Shown here piece after piece: positions 9,006-15,304 of a DNA stretch of 24,748 bases. The notes beneath the pieces are model-generated. The model did not search any database. It worked only from the letters and a program-made list of their open reading frames with translations, and was not told where the DNA came from. The stretch covers positions 1 to 24,748 of the forward strand of contig DASUQI010000062.1 of NCBI GenBank assembly GCA_036280655.1, read 5' to 3'. Made by a program: the position numbers and the translations under genes. Source of the DNA: DASSJM01 sp036280655. GTDB taxonomy: Bacteria; Actinomycetota; UBA4738; HRBIN12. Every line of letters starts with the position of its first letter. Within the stretch, counting starts at the first letter, position 1.

Positions 9006-9194
9006 CTAGAACCCGGCCTTCCCGCGCTCCGGCAGGTCGTCGGCGGCGTCCTTGAGCGCCTTCCAGACGTCGCGGAAGACATCGCCCGCGTAGCTGGCGG
9101 GCTGGCTGTTCTCGCCGCCCATCGCGCCGCGGACCGCCGACGCCGTGATCTCCACGGCCTTCTCGAACAGCGTCCAGTCGAGCTCTCGTGCCAT
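9006..9194 (-). CDS. 62-residue conserved-looking small protein, unknown function
   Basis: I do not recognise this protein. It is predicted soluble and largely helical: helix about 5-25 (LDWTLFEKAVEITASAVRGA), a polar Gly/Asn/Ser turn, helix about 35-52 (AGDVFRDVWKALKDAADDL) and a charged tail. It is supported as a real gene by a strong GGAGGT Shine-Dalgarno at a workable distance from ATG 9194, by a TAGCCT -10 element 35 nt upstream, and by high third-position GC. It lies 54 bp downstream of glutaryl-CoA dehydrogenase on the same strand, but with its own promoter-like sequence. No membrane segment, metal motif or signal peptide is seen. Confidence 0.7.
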   Translation of the reverse strand: MARELDWTLFEKAVEITASAVRGAMGGENSQPASYAGDVFRDVWKALKDAADDLPERGKAGF

Positions 9195-9229
9195 CGGTGT
9201 TCGGACCTCCGGGTCGTGTGGTGGCGAAC

Positions 9230-9235
9230 AGGCTA
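9230..9235 (-). promoter_or_regulatory. Candidate -10 element (TAGCCT) of the 62-residue gene
   Basis: TAGCCT on the minus strand, 35 nt before ATG 9194, leaving a leader of about 28 nt that contains GGAGGT. It suggests the small gene can be transcribed separately from glutaryl-CoA dehydrogenase. Confidence 0.45.
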
Positions 9236-9248
9236 CCGGGCGGCGGGC

Positions 9249-10418
9249 TTACTCGTAGGCCCGCAGCCCGGTGAGCGCCTCGCCGAGGATCAGCGTGTGG
9301 ATCTCGGTCGTGCCCTCGTAGGTGAGGACCGACTCGAGGTTGTTCATGTGGCGGATCACCGGGTACTCGAGCGTGATCCCGCTCGCCCCGAGGATCGACC
9401 GGGACTCGCGGGCGATCTCGAGCGCCTCGCGGACGTTGTTGAGCTTGCCGAGGCTCACCTGCTGGGGCCGGAGCCGCTCCTCGTCCTTCAACCGGCCGAG
9501 GTGCAGCGCGAGCATCGTTCCCTTGGTCAGCTCGACGGCCATGTCCGCGAGCTTCCGCTGCGTGAGCTGGAAGCCGCCGATCGGCCGCCCCCACTGTACG
9601 CGCGTCTTCGCGTACTCGAGCGCGGACTCGAAGCACGCGCGCGCCGCGCCCATCGCGCCCCAGACGATCCCGAACCGCGCCTCGGAGAGACAGGACAGCG
9701 GCCCCCTGATGCCGGTGACGCCCGGCAGCACGGCGTCCTCGGGGACGCGGACGCCGTCGAGCACGAGCTCCGACGTCACCGACGCGCGCAGCGAGAGCTT
9801 GCGATGGATGTCGTTGGCGGCGAAGCCGGGCGAGTCGGTCGGGACGAGGAACCCACGGATGCCGTCGTCGGTGGTCGCCCACACGATCGCCACGTCTGCG
9901 ACCCCGCCGTTCGTGATCCACATCTTCGTCCCGGACACGACCCAGTCGTCGCCGTCGCGCGTGGCCCTCGTCCGCATCCGGGCCGGGTCCGAGCCGGCGT
10001 CGGGCTCGGTGAGGCCGAAGCAGCCGATCACCTCGCCGCGGGCCATCGGCGGGAGCCAGCGCTGCTTCTGTTCCTCGGACCCGTACCTCCAGATCGGGAA
10101 CATGCAGAGCGAGCCCTGAACACTCACGAACGACCGGAAGCCGCTGTCGCCGGCCTCGAGTTCGAGGCAGGCGAGGCCGTAGCTCACGGCGTTCGAGCCC
10201 GCGCACTCGTAGCCGGTGAGGTGCATGCCGAGCAGCCCCATGGCGCCGAGCTCCTTCGCGACCTCGACGGGGAACTCGCCGGCCTCGAACCACCCCTCGA
10301 TCCCGGGCAGCACCCGGTCATCCACCCATCCGCGGACCGTGTCCCGGATCGCGCGCTCCTCGTCGGAGAGCAGCCGGTCGAGATCGAGGAAATCCGAGGG
10401 TGGTGGTGATTCGGCCAT
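9249..10418 (-). CDS. gcdH: Glutaryl-CoA dehydrogenase-type acyl-CoA dehydrogenase
   Basis: 389 residues, a full acyl-CoA dehydrogenase. FAD-dependent oxidation, and in true GcdH decarboxylation, of glutaryl-CoA to crotonyl-CoA in lysine/tryptophan and aromatic catabolism. GcdH-like marks are FRSFVSVQGSL (Arg95, aligning with the glutarate-binding Arg of GcdH), CFGLTEPDAGSDP near 133-145, and YEGTTEIHTLILG near the C-terminus with the catalytic Glu368. A TAGGCT -10 inside a perfect 15-bp palindrome lies just upstream, giving a leader of only a few nucleotides. No electron transfer flavoprotein or CoA transferase gene adjoins it, so its pathway is inferred from the protein alone. A short/medium-chain enzyme is the alternative. 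Confidence 0.9.
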   Translation of the reverse strand: MAESPPPSDFLDLDRLLSDEERAIRDTVRGWVDDRVLPGIEGWFEAGEFPVEVAKELGAMGLLGMHLTGYECAGSNAVSYGLACLELEAGDSGFRSFVSVQGSLCMFPIWRYGSEEQKQRWLPPMARGEVIGCFGLTEPDAGSDPARMRTRATRDGDDWVVSGTKMWITNGGVADVAIVWATTDDGIRGFLVPTDSPGFAANDIHRKLSLRASVTSELVLDGVRVPEDAVLPGVTGIRGPLSCLSEARFGIVWGAMGAARACFESALEYAKTRVQWGRPIGGFQLTQRKLADMAVELTKGTMLALHLGRLKDEERLRPQQVSLGKLNNVREALEIARESRSILGASGITLEYPVIRHMNNLESVLTYEGTTEIHTLILGEALTGLRAYE

Positions 10419-10424
10419 GACCCT

Positions 10425-10439
10425 CCGCTAGCCTAGCGG
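10425..10439. promoter_or_regulatory. 15-bp palindrome covering the gcdH -10 element
   Basis: CCGCTAG-C-CTAGCGG is perfectly symmetric. On the minus strand TAGGCT (10430-10435) is the likely gcdH -10, with 11 nt to ATG 10418. A repressor bound here would block the promoter. It may also affect the divergent MBOAT gene 73 bp away. Confidence 0.5.
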
Positions 10440-10511
10440 CTGGACCGAAACCCCATGGCCGGCCGGTCGGTCTGACATACGGGCGCACCGGGGGACGCAC
10501 CCGAATCGAAC

Positions 10512-11924
10512 ATGCTGTTTCCGACGACCGATTTCGCGCTGTTCCTCGTGGTCGTCTTCGTGCTGCACTGGCTGCTCAACCCGCACCACACCCCGTGGAA
10601 GTGGTTCATCCTCGCGGCGAGCTACGTGTTCTACGGGTGGTGGGACCCGCAGGTCGTGTGGCTGCTCGCGCTCGTCTCAACGATGGCCTGGGGGTCGGCG
10701 CTGTGGGTCGAGGGAGCGCAGGACGACCGGGTCCGCAAGCGTCGGACCATCGTCGCCGCCGTCGCGTTGCTCCTGCCGCTCGCGTGGTTCAAGTACTACG
10801 GCTTCTTCGCGCTGAACCTCGCGAACGCGTTCGACTCGATCGGGCTCTCGCCACCGGTGCCGCTCCTGCAGGTGCTGCTGCCGATCGGCATCTCGTTCTA
10901 CACATTCATGGCGATCAGCTACGTCGTCGACGTGTCGCGCTACGAGATCGTGCCGTCGAAGTGGCTGGACGTCTCGGTCTACCTCGCGTTCTTCCCGCAC
11001 CTGATCGCCGGGCCGATCGTCCGTGGCGACGAGCTGATCCCGCAGATCCGCCGCGCCCGCGACCCGCGCAGGATCGACGCGTCCCGCGCGCTGCTCCTGA
11101 TCTTCGCCGGCCTCTTCAAGAAGATCGTCATCTCCAGCTTCCTCGCGTCGCAGATCGTCGACCCGGTCTTCGGCGCGCCGAACGCACACGGCGGCATCGA
11201 GGTCCTCATCGCGATCTACGCGTACGCGATCGTGATCTACGCGGACTTCAGCGCGTACAGCGACATCGCGATCGGTGTGGCGCTGCTGCTCGGCTTCCGC
11301 TTCCCGGAGAACTTCGACCGGCCGTACACCGCCACCTCGCTCCGGGACTTCTGGCGGAGGTGGCACATGACGCTCTCGCGGTGGCTGCGCGACTACCTCT
11401 ACATCCCGCTCGGGGGGAGCCGGCACGGGGAGACCCGGACCGCGATCAACATCATGATCACGATGCTGCTCGGCGGCCTGTGGCACGGCGCCGCCTGGAC
11501 GTTCGTCGCCTGGGGGGCATTCCACGGCATCGGCCAGCTGATCGGGCGCTGGCGGGTCCGCCGGAACCCGGTGCTCGCCGCTCCGGCGACCGGCTGGGTC
11601 CTCGTGCGGCGGCGCTTCGTCACGTTCAACCTGGTGTGCGTCGGGTGGGTGCTGTTCCGCGCCGACTCGATCGGGTCCGCGTTCGAGCTGCTGGCCAGCG
11701 TGTTCACGCCCGGGACGCTCACGCTCGTCACGCCGCTCGTCCTGCTCGCGATCGCGGCCTCGATCGGGGCGCAGTACCTGCCGCGCGACCCGGCGATCCG
11801 CCTGCGCGAGGGGTTCTCGCGTCTCGGGCCGGTCGTCCAGGGGGCGGCGCTCGCGGTGGTGTTGTTCCTGATCACCACGCTCGGACCCTCCGGCGTGAGC
11901 CCGTTCATCTACTTCCGGTTCTGA
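10512..11924 (+). CDS. MBOAT family O-acyltransferase (AlgI-like)
   Basis: 470 residues, polytopic with about ten or more membrane helices. AlgI/DltB-type features are the N-terminal LFPTTDFALFLVVVFVLHW, IGISFYTFMAISYVVDV near 127-143, FPHLIAGPIVRG near 162-173, RPYTATSLRDFWRRWHMTLSRWLRDYLYIPLGG near 269-301, and the catalytic His325 in GGLWHGAAW. Such enzymes move acetyl groups across the membrane for O-acetylation of extracellular polysaccharide or cell-wall polymer. The following gene, 2 nt downstream, encodes a membrane-tethered SGNH protein, the usual partner that completes the transfer. Target polymer unknown. No clear Shine-Dalgarno precedes ATG 10512. Confidence 0.93.
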   Translation: MLFPTTDFALFLVVVFVLHWLLNPHHTPWKWFILAASYVFYGWWDPQVVWLLALVSTMAWGSALWVEGAQDDRVRKRRTIVAAVALLLPLAWFKYYGFFALNLANAFDSIGLSPPVPLLQVLLPIGISFYTFMAISYVVDVSRYEIVPSKWLDVSVYLAFFPHLIAGPIVRGDELIPQIRRARDPRRIDASRALLLIFAGLFKKIVISSFLASQIVDPVFGAPNAHGGIEVLIAIYAYAIVIYADFSAYSDIAIGVALLLGFRFPENFDRPYTATSLRDFWRRWHMTLSRWLRDYLYIPLGGSRHGETRTAINIMITMLLGGLWHGAAWTFVAWGAFHGIGQLIGRWRVRRNPVLAAPATGWVLVRRRFVTFNLVCVGWVLFRADSIGSAFELLASVFTPGTLTLVTPLVLLAIAASIGAQYLPRDPAIRLREGFSRLGPVVQGAALAVVLFLITTLGPSGVSPFIYFRF

Positions 11925-11926
11925 CG

Positions 11927-13096
11927 ATGCAGATGCTCGAGCGACCTCGCAGCCAGACCACGGAAGAGCTCCGGGGACCCGTGGGGCCGCGCCGGATGCC
12001 GGAACCGAAGCAGGCGTCCGCCGGCACCGTGCTCGTCACGATGGTCGTCTGCCTCGCGCTCTGGACGGTGCTCGCCGCGCCGAGCCTCGAGCGCGGCGCC
12101 GACGCCGGGCCGGTCGGGGCGCGGCGGACCGCCGCCCTGACGCTGCTCCGTCCGCTCGCCTCGCTGTCCCGCTTCCTGTTCCTGTCCGAGGCCACCGGCT
12201 CGGTCGAGTCCGCGCTCGGCCGGGACCCGGACGCCCCCGCCGGCGGCAAACTCGTCCTGCCGGACCTCGACCTGCCGCGCCCATCGCTGTCGCCGGACGA
12301 CCCCGCCGCTCCGCCGGCCCCGGCGACCGGGGACGAACCGGCCCCGACGGGGAACGCCGAGGGTCCGAGGTCCGAGGACGACGCCGACCCCCCGCCCGAA
12401 GAGACGTCCGACCCCACCCTGATCCGAGCCCCGACGCGGTCGAACCGGCTCCGCGTCGCGGTGATCGGCGACTCGCTGTCGCAGGGGCTCGGGCCGGCGA
12501 TCGAGCAGTGGTTCGACCCGGAGTATGCGCGCGTGCTCTCGCTCGGGCGCCAGGCCACCGGCCTGTCGCGGCAGGACTACTTCAACTGGCGCAACGGGAT
12601 GCGACAGATCGTCGAGGAGTTCCGGCCCGACCTCGCGTTCGTGCTGCTCGGCAGCAACGACGCGCAGGCGCAGGTGTCGCCGTCGGGCTCGGAGATCCCG
12701 GTCGGGAGCATGGAGTGGGTGAACGGCTACCGCGAGCGGGCGGAGCTGCTGCTGCGCGAGGCGACGAGGGCCGGGACCCACGTGGTCTGGGTGGGCATCC
12801 CGGTCGTCGCCGATCGCTGGCGCTGGGAGTTCTACCGCCGCGTGAACGACATCTACCGCGAGACGGCCGCCACGAGCCCGCTCGCGACGTACGTCGACTC
12901 CTGGGCGGCGTTCGACGCGAACGACGGCGGCTACACGGCGTTCGTCCGCAACGAGCGGGGCGAGCTCCAGGAGATGCGGGGACCCGACGGGATCCACTTC
13001 ACCCCGACCGGCTACGGCTACCTGGGCCGGATCGCGATCCGAGCTGCGTCGGCCGCGTTCGACCTGCCCGAGAAGTCGGTCACCTTCCGGATCTAG
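11927..13096 (+). CDS. Membrane-anchored SGNH/GDSL-type hydrolase (acyl transfer partner)
   Basis: 389 residues. A cytoplasmic tail of about 32 residues precedes one transmembrane helix (about 33-51, TVLVTMVVCLALWTVLAA). A Pro/Asp-rich external linker follows (about 105-170), then an SGNH domain. Catalytic blocks are GDSLSQG near 179 (Ser), GSNDAQ near 242, and DGIHFTPTGY near 362 with the Asp-His pair. The family resembles DUF459 and AlgJ/AlgX-like O-acetyltransferases or esterases. It begins 2 nt after the MBOAT stop, a clear operon. The likely job is to place acetyl groups delivered by the MBOAT protein onto a surface glycan, or to remove them. A second ATG two codons in is an alternative start. 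Confidence 0.9.
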   Translation: MQMLERPRSQTTEELRGPVGPRRMPEPKQASAGTVLVTMVVCLALWTVLAAPSLERGADAGPVGARRTAALTLLRPLASLSRFLFLSEATGSVESALGRDPDAPAGGKLVLPDLDLPRPSLSPDDPAAPPAPATGDEPAPTGNAEGPRSEDDADPPPEETSDPTLIRAPTRSNRLRVAVIGDSLSQGLGPAIEQWFDPEYARVLSLGRQATGLSRQDYFNWRNGMRQIVEEFRPDLAFVLLGSNDAQAQVSPSGSEIPVGSMEWVNGYRERAELLLREATRAGTHVVWVGIPVVADRWRWEFYRRVNDIYRETAATSPLATYVDSWAAFDANDGGYTAFVRNERGELQEMRGPDGIHFTPTGYGYLGRIAIRAASAAFDLPEKSVTFRI

Positions 13097-13111
13097 CCGT
13101 AGTTCCGGCGA

Positions 13112-13127
13112 GGCGTCGAGAAACGCC
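13112..13127. terminator. Weak hairpin after the MBOAT-SGNH operon
   Basis: GGCGT (13112-13116) pairs with ACGCC (13123-13127) across a 6-nt loop, 16 bp after the SGNH stop. No U-tract. It contains the candidate ECF -35 element, so it may be incidental. Confidence 0.25.
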
Positions 13128-13148
13128 CCGGCCGTTCGTCGCTAGGGT
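13114..13148 (+). promoter_or_regulatory. Candidate ECF42-type promoter of the DGPF-sigma operon
   Basis: CGTCGA (13114-13119), a 17-nt spacer and CGTC (13137-13140). As I recall it, the published ECF42 recognition motif is TGTCGA at -35 and CG[A/T]C at -10, so this is one mismatch away with suitable spacing. It points to autoregulation by the sigma factor encoded downstream. A housekeeping-type TAGGGT hexamer overlaps the region at 13143-13148. Confidence 0.5.
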
Positions 13149-13186
13149 GGGACGCGGCAGCCCCGGTCCCGAGGAAGGAGGACGGC

Positions 13187-13561
13187 ATGCAGTACATGCT
13201 CCTGATCTACGGTGACGAGACCAGCCTGATGGACGCCTCCCCGGAGGACCAGGCGACGGGCGCGCAGGCCTGGGTGGACTACACCCAGTGGCTGAAGGAC
13301 GAGGGAGGCCACGTCGCCGGCGACGCCCTGCATCCGACGGCCTCCGCGACCACCCTTCGGTTCGACGCGGACGGCAAGACCCTCACCACCGACGGTCCCT
13401 TTGCCGAGACCAAGGAGCAGCTCGGGGGGTACTACCTGCTCGAGTGCGAGGACCTCGACCAGGCCATCGCGGCGGCCTCGAAGATGCCGCTCCGCGGCGG
13501 GTCGGTGGAGATCCGTCCGGTCATGCAGTTCGACGCCGAGGGCAACCCGCGGATGCCGTAA
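13187..13561 (+). CDS. YCII-related DGPF-domain protein
   Basis: 124 residues, a single YCII-like ferredoxin-fold domain. It opens MQYMLLIYGDE, has the DGPF hallmark in LTTDGPFAETKEQLGGYYLLE near 66-86, and ends VEIRPVMQF near 107-115. The biochemical role of this family is not known. In actinobacteria and proteobacteria these genes lie beside ECF42 sigma factors, and the next gene here is one. A strong AAGGAGG Shine-Dalgarno sits about 6 nt before ATG 13187. Its TAA stop overlaps the first codon of the sigma frame. Probably a target or effector of the sigma factor. Confidence 0.92.
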   Translation: MQYMLLIYGDETSLMDASPEDQATGAQAWVDYTQWLKDEGGHVAGDALHPTASATTLRFDADGKTLTTDGPFAETKEQLGGYYLLECEDLDQAIAAASKMPLRGGSVEIRPVMQFDAEGNPRMP

Positions 13562-14793
13562 CGGGTCTGTCGGACGAGGTCGTCGACCGGCTGTTCCGAC
13601 AGGAACGTGGGCGGGCGGTCGCGACCCTGATCCGGATCCTCGGCGACTTCGACCTCGCCGAGGACGCCGTCCAGGAGGCGTTCCTCCAGGCCCTTCGGAC
13701 CTGGCCCGAACGCGGACTCCCCGACAACCCCGGCGCCTGGATCACGACCACGGCCCGGAACCGGGCGATCGACCGGCTCCGACGCGATCGATCGCTCCGG
13801 GAGAAGACCGAGACGATGACCCAGCTCGCCGAGCTCGAGCGGCTCGGCGGAGACGAGACCGACGTGAGCGCGATCCCGGACGACCGGCTCCGATTGATCT
13901 TCACCTGCTGCCACCCGGCGCTCGCGATGGACGCCCGCGTCGCGCTCACGCTGAAGACCCTCGGGGGACTCACGACCGCGGAGATCGCCCGCGCGTTCCT
14001 CGTCGCCGAGACCACGATGGCGCAACGGCTCGTGCGCGCGAAGCGGAAGATCCGCAGCGCCGCGATCCCCTACCGCGTGCCGCCGCCGGAGCTGCTCCCC
14101 GAGCGGACGCCCGGGGTGCTCGCCGTGCTGTACCTCGTGTTCAACGAGGGGTACGCAGCCACGTCCGGTCCGCTGGTCCGGCTCGAGCTGTGCGACGAGG
14201 CGATCCGCCTCGCGAGGATCGTCGCCGCACTCATGCCCGACGAACCCGAGGCCGCCGGCCTGCTCGCGCTCATGCTGCTCCAACACTCGAGGCGGGAGAC
14301 GCGCGTCGCGGCGTCGGGCGTGCTCGTCCTGCTCGAGGATCAGGATCGCGCCCGCTGGGACCACGACATGATCGACGAGGGCCTCGCCACCCTCGACCGG
14401 GTGCTCGAGCTCCGCCGCCCGGGGAGCTACCAGATCCAGGCCGCGATCGCGGCGCTCCACGCACGCGCGCCGAGGCCCGAGGACACCGACTGGCCGCAGA
14501 TCGCGGCCCTCTACGAGCGCCTGGCCGAGCGCTCCCCTTCACCGGTGATCGAACTGAACCGTGCTGTGGCCGTCGCGATGGCCGACGGCCCCGAGCGCGG
14601 ACTCCCGCTCGTCGAGGCGCAGGCCGCCCAGCTCGACGACTACCACCTGTTCCATTCGGCCCGAGCCGAGCTGCTCCGACGGCTGGGGCGGAACGACGAG
14701 GCCCTCCTCGCCTACCGCCGGGCGCTCGAGCTCTCGACGAACGAGAGCGTCCGGGCCTTCCTCGAGCACCGGATCGCCGAGCTCACGGGCTGA
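13558..14793 (+). CDS. ECF42-type RNA polymerase sigma factor with DUF6596/TPR extension (start codon abnormal)
   Basis: About 411 residues. Region 2 covers residues about 12-80 (RAVATLIRILGDFDLAEDAVQEAF, NPGAWITTTARNRAIDRLRRD). Region 4 covers about 105-165 (RLIFTCCHPALAMDARVALTLKTLGGLTTAEIARAF, then ETTMAQRLVRAKRKI). The long C-terminal part has NEGY in the DUF6596 core and a TPR-like end (VIELNRAVAVAMADG, AELLRRLGRNDEALLAYRRALEL). This is the ECF42 layout, in which the extension replaces an anti-sigma factor. The family-like N-terminus V-T-G-L-S-D-E-V begins at GTA 13558, overlapping the upstream TAA. GTA is not a normal start. The nearest alternatives are CTG 13567, or ATG 13816, which would delete region 2. 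Confidence 0.9.
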   Translation, partial: VTGLSDEVVDRLFRQERGRAVATLIRILGDFDLAEDAVQEAFLQALRTWPERGLPDNPGAWITTTARNRAIDRLRRDRSLREKTETMTQLAELERLGGDETDVSAIPDDRLRLIFTCCHPALAMDARVALTLKTLGGLTTAEIARAFLVAETTMAQRLVRAKRKIRSAAIPYRVPPPELLPERTPGVLAVLYLVFNEGYAATSGPLVRLELCDEAIRLARIVAALMPDEPEAAGLLALMLLQHSRRETRVAASGVLVLLEDQDRARWDHDMIDEGLATLDRVLELRRPGSYQIQAAIAALHARAPRPEDTDWPQIAALYERLAERSPSPVIELNRAVAVAMADGPERGLPLVEAQAAQLDDYHLFHSARAELLRRLGRNDEALLAYRRALELSTNESVRAFLEHRIAELTG

Positions 14794-14802
14794 CCGGGCC
14801 CT

Positions 14803-15303
14803 TCACGAGGCCAGGTCTTTCACCAAGTAGGTCATCACCGAGCCGACGGCGATCGGCCCCTCGTCGCCCGCGAGGTTGGCGCTCGCCACGTACGGGCCGT
14901 GCGCGTGGCGATACCCCAGGTGGTCATAGAGCGCGCGCGCCGGCTCCGACTCGTCGTCGAGCGCCACCGACATACCCACGATCCGCATCCCGTGGCCGTT
15001 CGCGGCGCCCTCGAGCTCACCCATCAGCAGGGTCGCGACGCCGAGACGTCGCCTCGGCCGCGATACGAAGAGATCTCGGACCTCCGCGCACCCCTCGCGG
15101 AGCGCGGACGTCGAGTACTCGTCGTGCTCGGGGAAGAGCACCATCCCCCGTCCCACCGGCTTCCGGTCGATCCACGCGATCGCTTGGACGAGCTGATCGC
15201 GGGACTGGGCCCGCAGGCGGCGGACGTACTCGACGGCGCTCCAGAGTGGGAGGCGCCGGTTCAGCGTCTCGAGGTCGTCCTCCCCGAGCCGGCGAACGCT
15301 GAC
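14803..15303 (-). CDS. GNAT family N-acetyltransferase (start codon abnormal)
   Basis: About 166 residues if read from the first codon after the upstream stop. The whole GNAT fold is visible: strand 1 and helix 1 (VSVRRLGEDDLETLNRRLPLW), QAIAWIDRKPVGRGMVLF, EVRDLFVSRPRRRLGVATLLM with the acetyl-CoA loop RRLGVA, MRIVGMSVALDDESEPARALYDHLGY and a C-terminal YLVKDL. The first canonical in-frame start is GTG 15156 (PVGRG), which would remove about 49 residues including strand 1. The natural beginning is GTC 15303, 1 nt after the trpB stop; GTG or ATG would be expected there. Substrate unknown. Convergent with the sigma gene (9 bp between stops). Confidence 0.75.
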   Translation of the reverse strand, partial: VSVRRLGEDDLETLNRRLPLWSAVEYVRRLRAQSRDQLVQAIAWIDRKPVGRGMVLFPEHDEYSTSALREGCAEVRDLFVSRPRRRLGVATLLMGELEGAANGHGMRIVGMSVALDDESEPARALYDHLGYRHAHGPYVASANLAGDEGPIAVGSVMTYLVKDLAS

Positions 15304-15304
15304 C

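Noticed and set aside
13288..14793. The sigma factor read as 501 residues from GTG 13288
   Set aside because: The added N-terminus is Arg-rich shadow of the DGPF gene, and overlaps it by about 270 bp.
13401..15302. A 633-residue plus-strand frame running through the sigma and GNAT genes
   Set aside because: Extremely Arg/Pro-rich; the ECF sigma and GNAT domains are unmistakable in other frames.
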